Assembly: GCA_038184435.1 (NCBI GenBank)
Contig: CP116227.1
Span: 806,001 to 870,000, forward strand
Reading direction: 5' to 3'
Length of the DNA stretch: 64,000 bases
From: Nocardioides alkalitolerans
GTDB lineage: Bacteria > Actinomycetota > Actinomycetes > Propionibacteriales > Nocardioidaceae
Shown here piece by piece: positions 1 through 7,227 of the stretch. The translations under genes and the position numbers were made by a program. Numbering within the stretch: the first letter of the stretch is position 1; each line of letters opens with the position of its first letter. A model generated the notes under the pieces. The model did not search any database. It had not been told where the DNA came from and saw only the letters and a list, made by a program, of their open reading frames with translations.

Positions 1-411
1 CCGCTGTGGGCCGCCGGCGGGCTGGCGACGCCCGAGGACGTCGCCGCGGTGCTGGCGGCGGGGGCCGAGGCGGCCGTCGTGGGTACGGCGCTGCTCCGCA
101 CGCCCGAGGCCGGCACCTCCGCGACCTACCGACGCGCCCTCGTCGACCCCGCGCGCACCGCGACCGGGTTCACCCGGGCGTTCTCCGGCCGGCCTGCACG
201 GGCGCTGCGGAACGGGTTCGTCGAGGCGTACGACGCGGTCGCGCCCTCGGGCTACCCCGCCGTGCACCACCTGACGAGCCCGATCCGCAAGGCGGCCGCG
301 GCGGCCGGGGATGCGGAGGCCATCAACATCTGGGCCGGCACCGGGTTCCGGTCCGCGACCGACGAGCCGGCCGGGGTCGTGCTGCGGCGGCTGGCGGGGG
401 CATCGGCGTAG
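1..411 (+). CDS. Nitronate monooxygenase (2-nitropropane dioxygenase family), C-terminal part
   Basis: The window opens inside this gene; 136 codons remain before TAG at 409-411. The visible part carries the pattern typical of the FMN/phosphate-binding end of nitronate monooxygenases: a WAAGGLATPEDV segment followed by LAAGAEAAVVGTALLRTPEAG. Family members are FMN-dependent TIM-barrel enzymes that oxidise alkyl nitronates, with related members acting as enoyl reductases. The remaining C-terminal tail (SPIRKAAAAAGD, NIWAGTGFR) also fits the family. The active-site histidine would lie upstream of the window and cannot be checked. The gene is convergent with the DUF222-HNH gene, with a hairpin between them. 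Confidence 0.82.
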   Translation, partial: PLWAAGGLATPEDVAAVLAAGAEAAVVGTALLRTPEAGTSATYRRALVDPARTATGFTRAFSGRPARALRNGFVEAYDAVAPSGYPAVHHLTSPIRKAAAAAGDAEAINIWAGTGFRSATDEPAGVVLRRLAGASA

Positions 412-434
412 CACCGAGGGGGAGGGCATGCTGC

Positions 435-465
435 GCCGCCCGGCCACGAGGCGTGGACGGGCGGC
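435..465. terminator. Hairpin between convergent genes
   Basis: An 8-bp stem GCCGCCCG/CGGGCGGC (435-442 with 458-465) continues inward, after one mismatch, into CCACG/CGTGG with a 3-nt loop. It sits between the stops of two convergent genes and has no T-tract, so it would be a GC-type bidirectional terminator. Confidence 0.45.
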
Positions 466-477
466 AGGGGAGCAGGT

Positions 478-1974
478 TCAGTCCCGGGCGCCTGGGTCTT
501 CTGGTGCGTCAGCCGCTCCTGGTGGCGGCCAGGGGTGGGTGCCGTCGCGGTCGACGAGGTAGCGCAGGCCCATCGGGCTGGTCCAGATGATGGCGTGGGG
601 TGGTTCGCCTCGTGCGGGGTCGGTGGGGCGGTAGGTCCATCTGTTGCCGGTGGTCATCTCGCGGTGGGTCTTCATGCGGTGGTGGCGTCGGCAGAGCGGG
701 AAGAGGTTCCGGGTGGAGGTCTGCCCGGGTGGGCCCTGCTCTTGGTAGGCGTCGCAGTGGTCGAGGTCAGCGGTCCGCGAGGAGCGGGTGCAGTACGGGA
801 AGACGCAGCGGGGCCATCGGGCCCGGACGTGCTCGGCGATCCGGTCGGGCGGGCTGTAGCCGTCGACGGCGTCATCCGTGTTGAGGTCGATCATCGGCGT
901 GACCGTCACGCGGGTGTCCGGGCTCGCGCACCACGTCTGGACCTGCTCGACGGTGACCGCCCCGCGGGGCAGGCCGGGGGTGTCGAGCCGGGCGAGGTCG
1001 ATCCCCGTCATCCCCGTGCAGGTGTCGATGCCGGGACCGAACCCGTTGAGGGTGCCGGTGATCGCAGCTTGGTCGAGGTGGACGAAGAGCACGACCTCGC
1101 GCCGGGCCCGCCGCACCGTCGGCGGCTGGTCTCCGTTCGGCGCTTCACCAGCGTCGTACTCCAACATGGTCACCCCGTCGCAGAGCCGCGCGATCTCACC
1201 GAGGGCCATGGACCGGCGGACGTCGAGGTCCGAGTCGCATCCCAGTTCCCCCAGTTGACGCGCGATGTGGGCGACGGTCCGTTCGAGGTCGAGCGCGTCG
1301 GCGAGGTCGAGGGAGCCGTGGACGTTCACGGTGCCGCGCAGACTCCCGGTCAACGGGTCCGCGTAGCCCACGTCGCCCATCTCGATCGACAGGTACCGGT
1401 CGCCGTCAGCGGCGTGCCGCTCTGCTTCGGTGGTCTCGGGGTCGAACCGGGCTGCGGCCTCGGCCACCAGTCGGTCGACCTCGGGGCCGGTGGCCTTGCC
1501 CGCGACGTACGCGACGTGCCGGTCGACGAAGCCGGCTGCCTCGAACGTGAGCGTGCGGGTGGCCTGGGCGATGCGGCGACCGCGCCAGACGTCGACCTCA
1601 CCCGCGACGATCCGGGCGTGGACGCGGGGGACGCGGTAGCGCAGCTCGACGGCATCTCCGACCAGCCGCCGCGCAGCATCGAACGAACACCCACGAGCGG
1701 CGGCGATCTCGCCGATGCAGAACTCCGCCACCACCGGCGCCCCCGGGCCACCGAGCTCGAGGAAGTGATCCCCGGCGAGGGCCTCGGCGTACTCGGCGTC
1801 GTGCCACTCGCCCAGCACCGTGATCGGATCTCCGACGACCGCGTCCGAGGTGTGCGCCGACGCCCAATCGCCCACTGCCACGAACGCCGCCGCCTCCGCC
1901 ACCCGAGCCGTCTGAGCGCGCTCGCGGACCGCGTCGATCAACGCCGTCGTAGTGTGCTGGGTCCCCCGATCCAT
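478..1974 (-). CDS. DUF222 / 13E12-type protein with C-terminal HNH nuclease domain
   Basis: A 498-aa protein of the actinobacterial DUF222-HNH family (13E12 repeat family of mycobacteria), usually present in several dispersed copies per genome. The N-terminal two thirds are the helical DUF222 region. The C-terminus has an HNH nuclease signature: CVFPYC, then DLDH, then NLFPLCRRHHRMKTH, giving the metal-binding His/Asn/His residues and the structural cysteine pairs. A native function is not established; a homing or mobile-element origin is often proposed. The start at 1974 is chosen because a TAGAGT -10 box ends 7 nt before this ATG, which implies a leaderless mRNA; an in-frame open stretch extends to 2070 but lacks a better start. 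The gene looks intact. Confidence 0.85.
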   Translation of the reverse strand: MDRGTQHTTTALIDAVRERAQTARVAEAAAFVAVGDWASAHTSDAVVGDPITVLGEWHDAEYAEALAGDHFLELGGPGAPVVAEFCIGEIAAARGCSFDAARRLVGDAVELRYRVPRVHARIVAGEVDVWRGRRIAQATRTLTFEAAGFVDRHVAYVAGKATGPEVDRLVAEAAARFDPETTEAERHAADGDRYLSIEMGDVGYADPLTGSLRGTVNVHGSLDLADALDLERTVAHIARQLGELGCDSDLDVRRSMALGEIARLCDGVTMLEYDAGEAPNGDQPPTVRRARREVVLFVHLDQAAITGTLNGFGPGIDTCTGMTGIDLARLDTPGLPRGAVTVEQVQTWCASPDTRVTVTPMIDLNTDDAVDGYSPPDRIAEHVRARWPRCVFPYCTRSSRTADLDHCDAYQEQGPPGQTSTRNLFPLCRRHHRMKTHREMTTGNRWTYRPTDPARGEPPHAIIWTSPMGLRYLVDRDGTHPWPPPGAADAPEDPGARD

Positions 1975-1981
1975 GATGCCC

Positions 1982-1987
1982 ACTCTA
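1982..1987 (-). promoter_or_regulatory. -10 box of leaderless promoter (DUF222-HNH gene)
   Basis: TAGAGT on the minus strand, followed by GGGCATC and the ATG at 1974. The identical hexamer and spacing occur before map. Confidence 0.55.
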
Positions 1988-2036
1988 GTCGAACAGACGT
2001 GCGATGACCACCTCTCGGTGGTGATCTGTGGATGGG

Positions 2037-2456
2037 TCAGGCCTGGTCGTTGTTCTTCTGCTCGCCCCACCCGTGCACGCGGTCGACCTCGATGAGCGCG
2101 CTGACACGGCGGCGGTCGCGGCGCGGGTAGGGCTGGCCACCGTAGTGCTTCGAGAGGGCGTCGATGTCGGCGAGCTCGGGGTCGTCGTAGATCTCCACGA
2201 CGCGTCCGATGAGGGTGACGTGGGTGTACCAGTTGTCCTTGTCGGTGACCGTCAGGCTCACGCGGGGATCGCGGTGGAGGTGCTTCAGGCGCACCCGTCC
2301 CTCGTCCATGTTGACGAGGACGCGGTCGTCGTCGCGGAGGAGGTACCAGGTCGCCGCCGTCACGGGCTGCCCGTCCTTGCGCACGGTCGCGATCACGGCG
2401 GGGTTGGGCTTGCGCAGCATCTCGCGGGCGGAGTCGGTGAGGTGGGTGTCGGTCAC
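2037..2456 (-). CDS. PPOX-class F420-dependent oxidoreductase-like protein
   Basis: A 139-aa split-barrel flavin/F420-binding protein of the pyridoxamine-5'-phosphate-oxidase-like superfamily. Characteristic features are the N-terminal PNPAVIATVRKDGQPVTAATWYL strand pair, the LKHLHRDPRVSLTV cofactor-phosphate segment and the VTLIGRVVEIYDDPE strand. The actinobacterial members mostly reduce or bind F420 or flavin, but the substrate is unknown. Start choice: AAGGAG directly abuts an ATG at 2462, which is too close for initiation, while the in-frame GTG at 2456 has a 6-nt spacing; the GTG is preferred. The gene lies downstream of the hypothetical gene at 2512-3630 on the same strand with a 55-nt gap, so it may be the last gene of that unit. 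Confidence 0.8.
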   Translation of the reverse strand: MTDTHLTDSAREMLRKPNPAVIATVRKDGQPVTAATWYLLRDDDRVLVNMDEGRVRLKHLHRDPRVSLTVTDKDNWYTHVTLIGRVVEIYDDPELADIDALSKHYGGQPYPRRDRRRVSALIEVDRVHGWGEQKNNDQA

Positions 2457-2511
2457 GGGCATCTCCTTCGGTGCGGCCGAGGTGTCTGTCCCCGACCGTA
2501 CGGGACGGGCG

Positions 2512-3630
2512 TCAGCGCTCTCGCTGAGAACGCGGCCCAGCGACGAGCTCCCCGACCGCGCGGTCGAGGAGCTCGCCGACCGTCGCCACGTCGAGCACCG
2601 TCCCGGGGTCCAGATCGACGTACGGCGCGAGGTCGTCCTCGAGGCACGGGCAGTCGACGACTGGATCGACGTCGGCGCCGTCGACGTCGAAGCACCCGGC
2701 GCAGCTCGGGTCGCACGAGCAGTCGTCGAGCTCGAGGTCGATCCGGATCGCACCACCGTCGTGCACGTCCACCACCGCCCTGTCCTCGCGGCGGACCAGC
2801 TCGAAGCGGTACCAGTCGGTGCGCTCGAGCGAGGCCGGCAGGTCGGCGACGATCGAGATCACCGTGCGCTCGTTCGCGAGCGAGTCGTATTGAGCATCGT
2901 CGGCCCACACGCGGTACTGGGCGGTGTCGAGCGCGACGCCCTGCTCCTCCCAGCGGGGCAGTCGCTGCTCGACCAGGTCCGTGACTGCGGCCAGGTCAAG
3001 CAGCGGAGCACGGACGGATGCGATGCCTTGCTGCGCCCACGTCTCCGCCTCGACAGCGGATAACCCGTGCAGCAGGCCGGGGTCGTCGGTGATGAGGTGG
3101 AGACACTCGTCCCGAGCTCGCGCGAGCCATCGGTCGGCGGGGTCCACCACCGCCTCGATCCGGTAGTCGTTCGACAGCCACGCGTCGTCCCCCGACAGCG
3201 CGTCGAGCAGGGCGTCGTCCTCCGACCACACGGACGCGACGAAGTACGTCGAACGCACGTCCGGATCGTCCGAGGGGCCAGGCGTGACGACGGTCAGCCA
3301 CGGCACCATGGGCCCGAGCCCGTGGGGAAGGGTCGGGACAGGAGCGTCGCCCGTGCTCCACGCGGCGACCACCACGTCTATCGACCGTGCAGGCGCCAGC
3401 CGCGTCAGCGCTGCGCGGAAGAAATGGCGCTCGAGCGGTCGCCACGAGACCCGCGGGAGGGGGTTCCGGAACTGCGGCCAGGCGTGGGCGTGCCCGTGGG
3501 ACCTGTCGGCGACGGCGACGAACGCCGACGGGTCGGGTCCGCTCCACCGCGACCCCCATCGCGCTCTGAAGCGTGAGGCCTCGGGTGCTGGATCTGTCAG
3601 CAAGCAGTAGCAACCATCGAGCTCGTCCAC
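2512..3630 (-). CDS. Hypothetical protein with cysteine-rich C-terminus
   Basis: A 372-aa protein that I do not recognise. It starts with GTG at 3630, 7 nt after the stop of the upstream PPOX gene, with GGAGGG inside that gene as the likely ribosome site, so the two are probably co-transcribed. The sequence is acidic and mostly soluble, with no signal peptide or membrane segment. Near residues 305-335 six cysteines cluster: CSCDPSCAGCF and, about 13 residues on, CPC. That spacing suggests a structural metal site. An aromatic-rich central part (TDWYRFELVRRED) follows a region with several WS/WA motifs. Function is unassigned; an immunity-like or substrate-binding role would be guesswork. Confidence 0.7.
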   Translation of the reverse strand: MDELDGCYCLLTDPAPEASRFRARWGSRWSGPDPSAFVAVADRSHGHAHAWPQFRNPLPRVSWRPLERHFFRAALTRLAPARSIDVVVAAWSTGDAPVPTLPHGLGPMVPWLTVVTPGPSDDPDVRSTYFVASVWSEDDALLDALSGDDAWLSNDYRIEAVVDPADRWLARARDECLHLITDDPGLLHGLSAVEAETWAQQGIASVRAPLLDLAAVTDLVEQRLPRWEEQGVALDTAQYRVWADDAQYDSLANERTVISIVADLPASLERTDWYRFELVRREDRAVVDVHDGGAIRIDLELDDCSCDPSCAGCFDVDGADVDPVVDCPCLEDDLAPYVDLDPGTVLDVATVGELLDRAVGELVAGPRSQRER

Positions 3631-3637
3631 GCCGAGA

Positions 3638-4054
3638 TCAGCCCTCCGTCCGCTCCACCTCGAGCAGGATCCCCACGGTCCCGGCGCTCCCGCGCCGCAG
3701 CCGGCTGCCGAGCACCGTCAGGCGTCCGAGCAGCCCGTACTTGCGCACCACCGCCCGCGCGACCCGCGCCGAGGCGTCGTCGTCGAGGAGGCGCCCGACC
3801 CCGTCGTACGTCGGGCCGTGGGTGCGCTTGCCGCGCACGTCGGAGCCCTGCACCTGCACCCGTCCGCTGGCGCGGACCCGCTTGACCTTCCACGAGTCGC
3901 GGACCGTCCAGACCGCGGCGGCGCCCTCGAAGGGGACGATCCAGACCGGGGTCGGCTTGGGGCGGCCGTCCTTGGTGAAGGTGGTGAGCACGATGTACTT
4001 CTCGTCGGCGACCGGGGGAGCGGAACGCGGGGTGGGGGCCATGCCCACCATCAT
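3638..4054 (-). CDS. PPOX-class F420-dependent oxidoreductase-like protein
   Basis: About 138 aa, second PPOX-type split-barrel protein of this cluster. Visible family features are DEKYIVLTTFTKDGRPKPTPVWIV at the first strands and DSWKVKRVRASGRVQVQ at the phosphate-contacting segment. The C-terminal KYGLLGRLTVLGSRLR segment resembles subfamily members annotated as F420-binding. Sequence similarity with the protein at 2037-2456 is only at the fold level, so it is not a recent duplicate. Several in-frame starts exist (ATG at 4054, 4051 and 4042) and no ribosome site clearly decides; the first is reported. It is likely the first gene of a three-gene minus-strand unit with the next two genes. Confidence 0.75.
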   Translation of the reverse strand: MMVGMAPTPRSAPPVADEKYIVLTTFTKDGRPKPTPVWIVPFEGAAAVWTVRDSWKVKRVRASGRVQVQGSDVRGKRTHGPTYDGVGRLLDDDASARVARAVVRKYGLLGRLTVLGSRLRRGSAGTVGILLEVERTEG

Positions 4055-4212
4055 GCCGACCCCGGGACGACCGGCGTGCCCGCCTGCGCCAACCGACGGG
4101 TTTTCCGCAAGGGTTCGACAACTCTGCCGGGACCGCTTGGTGGCCGGGGATCCCCCACGCACGCTGGGGCAAAGGCCGCGTGCCAGCCACCCTCCCTCTC
4201 GAAGGATCTGCC

Positions 4213-4470
4213 GTGCAGAACCAGACCAGGCCCTCCCACGACGAGTTGCTGCTCCGGCGGTTCGACTACCACCACCTGTCCGAGGGCCCGGAGCGGGACC
4301 TGGCGGTGACGTACGCCCGGGTCGCGGACCTGATGGCCGAGACGCTGCCCAGCTCGCCGCACGTCACCCGCAGCCTCCGCGCGCTGCTCGACGCGCGGCG
4401 CGAGGTCGGCGCCGCCACGTGGGACACGCGGCGCGAGCAGGACGCGGAGTGCGGACGGGCTGGCCTGTAG
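4213..4470 (+). CDS. Small Acb2/Tad1 hairpin-domain-like protein
   Basis: An 85-aa protein starting at GTG 4213, with GAAGGAT 6-7 nt upstream. Residues from about 11 to 63 (RRFDYHH, then VADLMAETLPSS, then RSLRALLDARREVGAA) fit the pattern of the Acb2/Tad1 helical hairpin family as I know it: an aromatic-YH motif, a charged helix, a proline turn and a second helix ending in small residues. Characterised phage members sequester cyclic-nucleotide signals of CBASS and Thoeris defence; many chromosomal homologues have no known role. The assignment is from pattern recognition only. The last 20 nt of the gene overlap the 3' strand of the P1 helix of rnpB on the opposite strand. No phage genes are adjacent. 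Confidence 0.6.
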   Translation: MQNQTRPSHDELLLRRFDYHHLSEGPERDLAVTYARVADLMAETLPSSPHVTRSLRALLDARREVGAATWDTRREQDAECGRAGL

Positions 4471-4866
4471 GCCGGGTTCTGTCCTCGGGCCCGTTGCCGG
4501 GCACCGATGTGCGGCCATCCATCTAGGGCCGCCGTTGCCGACGACCTCGTGCAGTCCACCCGCGTGCTCGGGCGGGCAGCCCTCGAACGCACGCGCGTCC
4601 ACCTCCTCGCGGAGGCGGACTTCTCGACCTTGCTCCAGGTGGGGTTTACCGAGCCGCTCCGGTCGCCCGGAGCGCTGGTGGTCTCTTGCACCACCGTTTC
4701 ACCCTTGCCCCCGCCGGCCGGAGCCGGAGGAGGCGGTCTGTTCTCTGTGGCACTGTCCCGCGGGTCACCCCGGGTGGGCGTTACCCACCACCTCGCCCTG
4801 TGGAGCCCGGACCTTCCTCGACGACACCCGAGGGTGCCGCCGCGGCCGCCCGGCCAGCCCATCCGC
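4451..4866 (-). ncRNA. rnpB: RNase P RNA (bacterial type A)
   Basis: The catalytic RNA of ribonuclease P, which trims the 5' leader of tRNA precursors. On the minus strand the conserved elements appear in order: GAGGAAGGTCCGGGCTCC, then ACAGGGCGA, then GGGTAACGCCCACC, then ACAGTGCCACAGAGAACAG, and near the 3' end GACAGAACCCGGCCTAC. The ends were set by a 14-bp P1 helix formed by the sequences at 4853-4866 and 4451-4464, with one G-U pair. Length of about 416 nt suits an actinobacterium. The 3' end overlaps the last codons of the small gene on the plus strand. Confidence 0.95.
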
Positions 4867-4938
4867 ACGGAGCAGGATAGGGGAACAACGCCCCCACCGG
4901 CGACGTTGGGGGCGGCAGGCACGACGAGAGGGGACACC

Positions 4939-5400
4939 ATGACCGACCACACCGACTGGACCGAGCAGATCGAGCAGATCAGCGCCCCGGCGATCGTGTT
5001 CCCGGGACAGACGCAGGACGCGACGTCGGCCCACCGCGCGGCGTTCGACCTGCTCGCCCGCCGCGCCCCCGCGGAGGCGTTGGCGCTCATCGAGCCGGCG
5101 CTCGAGCTCGACCCCCAGAACTACGGCCTGCGGAGCCTGCGCGCCTGGGCGTTCCTCATGCGTGCGCAGCTGCAGCGGGCGGAGGTCGAGCTGCAGGGCC
5201 TCGTCGACGAGAACCCCAGCGACGACTGGGCGCGCCACGCGCTCGCGCGCAGCCTGGAGCGGCAGTCGCGGTTCGAGGACGCGCTCCCGCACGCGCGGCT
5301 CTCCGCCGCCATGACCGGCGACCCCGAGCACGAGTCGACGGCGCTCCGCATCGAGCGGCGGCTCGCCGAGCGGCGCGGCACGGTGGACGACCTGGTCTGA
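4939..5400 (+). CDS. Tetratricopeptide-repeat protein
   Basis: A 153-aa soluble protein with a good ribosome site (AGAGGGG) before the ATG. Residues ~35-140 form about three TPR-like helical pairs: RRAPAEALALIEPALELDPQN, then RAQLQRAEVELQGLVDENPSD, then QSRFEDALPHARLSAAMTGDPE. The conserved small, aromatic and proline positions of TPR units are visible. TPRs mediate protein-protein contacts; the partner is unknown. No catalytic domain or membrane segment is present. It is transcribed divergently from rnpB and convergently with the transglutaminase operon, from which a strong hairpin separates it. Confidence 0.75.
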   Translation: MTDHTDWTEQIEQISAPAIVFPGQTQDATSAHRAAFDLLARRAPAEALALIEPALELDPQNYGLRSLRAWAFLMRAQLQRAEVELQGLVDENPSDDWARHALARSLERQSRFEDALPHARLSAAMTGDPEHESTALRIERRLAERRGTVDDLV

Positions 5401-5412
5401 GCGGACCGGAGC

Positions 5413-5440
5413 GTACGGCGCGGGGGGACCCGCGCCGTAC
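5413..5440. terminator. Bidirectional hairpin terminator
   Basis: Perfect 12-bp stem GTACGGCGCGGG/CCCGCGCCGTAC with a GGGA loop, in the 49-nt gap between convergent genes (TPR and transglutaminase-like). No T-run follows. Confidence 0.6.
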
Positions 5441-5449
5441 CGCTCGGTC

Positions 5450-6295
5450 TCACGCCAGCCGCGTGACCTCGACCTCGACGAACATCCGCGACGTGCGCGC
5501 CCCGGCGAAGATCCCGCTCAGGGGGCGCACGTCCCCGTAGTCCCGGCCCGCCGCGATGACGACGTGGCGGTCGCTGATGGGCTGGGCGTTGGTGAGGTCG
5601 AAGGCGTGCCAGCCGGCATCCCACCACTCGATCCACGCGTGGGACTCGCCAGCGACGGTGACCCCGACCTCCGGCTCGGCCGAGGGGTGGAGGTAGCCCG
5701 AGACGTAACGCGCGGGGATGCCCAGGTGCCGCAGGCCGCCGATGGCGAGGTGGGCCATGTCCTGGCAGACGCCGCCGCGCTGCTCCCACGCCTCGGCGGC
5801 GCGGCTCGTCACCTCGGTGGCGCCGCGGATGTACTCAACCTCGGCGTGCACGAGCGCGCACACCGCCGTGGCGGCGTCCCCGGGGGTGGCGGCCTCAGCA
5901 CGGATCGCGTCCAGCCGGGTGACGAGGTCCTCCGGCGGGGCCACGAGGTCCGGCAGCATGAGGAACTCGGTGTGCACATCGGCGACGTCCGGCTCCGCCA
6001 GGTCCTCCCACGCGAGCGTCGGCGGCGGGAGCGGTGCACGGTTCGTGTGGACCGTCGCCTGCGCCTGCACGGTGAGCGCGTCGTGCGGGTCGAGCACCTC
6101 GAACGACGTGACCTGGGTGCCCCAGTAGTCGCGGTAGGTGTGCGTCCACGGCGTCGGGGTGATGTCGAGGCGGGTGTGGGCCACGATCTGCTCGGGCGAG
6201 GTCTGCGGCGTCAGCCGGGCCTCGTTGTAGGAGGTCACCGCCTTGCCGTCGTACTCGTAGCCGGTCGTGTGGACGATGCGCAGCTGCATGCTCAC
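5450..6295 (-). CDS. Transglutaminase-like domain protein
   Basis: A 281-aa protein with an N-terminal beta-rich domain (MSMQLRIVHTTGYEYDG) followed by a transglutaminase-like cysteine-protease core. The Cys-His-Asp triad is visible as RGGVCQDMAHL (Cys), SHAWIEWW (His) and AFDLTNAQP (Asp). The GTG at 6295 has GGAGG 6 nt upstream and overlaps the stop of the alpha-E gene by 4 nt (GTGA), so translation is coupled. Proteins of this type occur as the third member of an ATP-grasp / alpha-E / transglutaminase operon widespread in bacteria, proposed from comparative genomics to make or process a peptide tag. The substrate is unknown. Confidence 0.88.
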   Translation of the reverse strand: MSMQLRIVHTTGYEYDGKAVTSYNEARLTPQTSPEQIVAHTRLDITPTPWTHTYRDYWGTQVTSFEVLDPHDALTVQAQATVHTNRAPLPPPTLAWEDLAEPDVADVHTEFLMLPDLVAPPEDLVTRLDAIRAEAATPGDAATAVCALVHAEVEYIRGATEVTSRAAEAWEQRGGVCQDMAHLAIGGLRHLGIPARYVSGYLHPSAEPEVGVTVAGESHAWIEWWDAGWHAFDLTNAQPISDRHVVIAAGRDYGDVRPLSGIFAGARTSRMFVEVEVTRLA

Positions 6296-7227
6296 AGGGC
6301 ACCTCCGTGCCACTCGGTCGCCTCGGAACCGGCGAAGTAACGGCGGGTGACGGCGTCGGTGGCGGCCGCGCACGTGTACTGCAGCCGCTCCATCTCCGCC
6401 GGCAGGTTGGCGACGACGTCCGACAGCGAGCGGTACTCCAGGTCCGCCCGCGTGCGCCCCAGCAACCGCTGGGCGTCGTTGCCGAACCCGGCGCGCGCGC
6501 CACCCGACTCGAGGTTGTCGAGGCACTGCTCGGCGCGGCTGATCGAGTGCACGATGGAGCGGGGGAACAGACGGTCGAGCAGCAGGAACTCCGCGGCGCC
6601 GCGGTCGGTCTCCAGACCCCGGTACGTCCGGAGGAAGGCCTCGTAGGCGCCGCAGGCCCGCAGGGTCGACGTCCAGGCGGAGGCCGCGCTCGAGCTCGTC
6701 AGCGCCGCGGTCGCGACGAGCCGCGCCGTCATGTCGGCGCGCTCGATGCTGCGGCCCAGCACGAGGAACTGGTAGCCCTCGTCGCGCGTCATCGTCGCCT
6801 CGGCGGTGCCGTTGACCAGGGCCGCCCGGTCGCGCACCCAGGCGAAGACCGCCGGCGGGCGCAGCGTGCGGAAGCGGCCCGAGGGCAGGGCGCGCCACGT
6901 GGTGTTGACGGCCTCCCACATCGGCTCCGACAGCGTCTCCCGGGCGCGGCGGGCCGACTCCCGCGCCGCGCCGAGGGCGGCGGCGATCGATCCGGGCGCG
7001 TTCGCGTCGTACGCCAGCAGCTCGAGGATCGTCTGCCGGGTCATGTCGGTGTCGTCGTCGTAGGGCACGCCCATGATCGACAGCAGCGTGCGGCAGGCCG
7101 CGGCCTCGTCGACGGTCGGGTCCTCGAGCATCAGCTGGGTCTGCACGTCGAGGATGCGCGCGGTGTCCTCCGCGCGCTCGACGTAGCGGCCGATCCAGAA
7201 CATCGACTCCGCGATGCGGCTCAGCAC
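6292..7227 (-). CDS. Alpha-E domain-containing protein
   Basis: A 311-aa all-helical protein of the alpha-E family, recognisable from its start (MLSRIAESMFWIGRYVERAEDTARILDV), with the conserved YVERAE motif and a second related motif, GRSIERADMTARL. The GTG at 7227 has GGAGG 6 nt upstream and lies 7 nt inside the end of the ATP-grasp gene. Its biochemical role is unknown; it is almost always found next to a circularly permuted ATP-grasp protein, sometimes fused to it, so a scaffold or co-factor role for the ligase is inferred. No membrane segments. Confidence 0.88.
   Translation of the reverse strand: MLSRIAESMFWIGRYVERAEDTARILDVQTQLMLEDPTVDEAAACRTLLSIMGVPYDDDTDMTRQTILELLAYDANAPGSIAAALGAARESARRARETLSEPMWEAVNTTWRALPSGRFRTLRPPAVFAWVRDRAALVNGTAEATMTRDEGYQFLVLGRSIERADMTARLVATAALTSSSAASAWTSTLRACGAYEAFLRTYRGLETDRGAAEFLLLDRLFPRSIVHSISRAEQCLDNLESGGARAGFGNDAQRLLGRTRADLEYRSLSDVVANLPAEMERLQYTCAAATDAVTRRYFAGSEATEWHGGAL

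Noticed and set aside
478..2070. Longer N-terminus of the DUF222-HNH protein starting at 2070
   Set aside because: It would place the promoter-like TAGAGT box inside the coding region, and the extra 32 residues have no family similarity.
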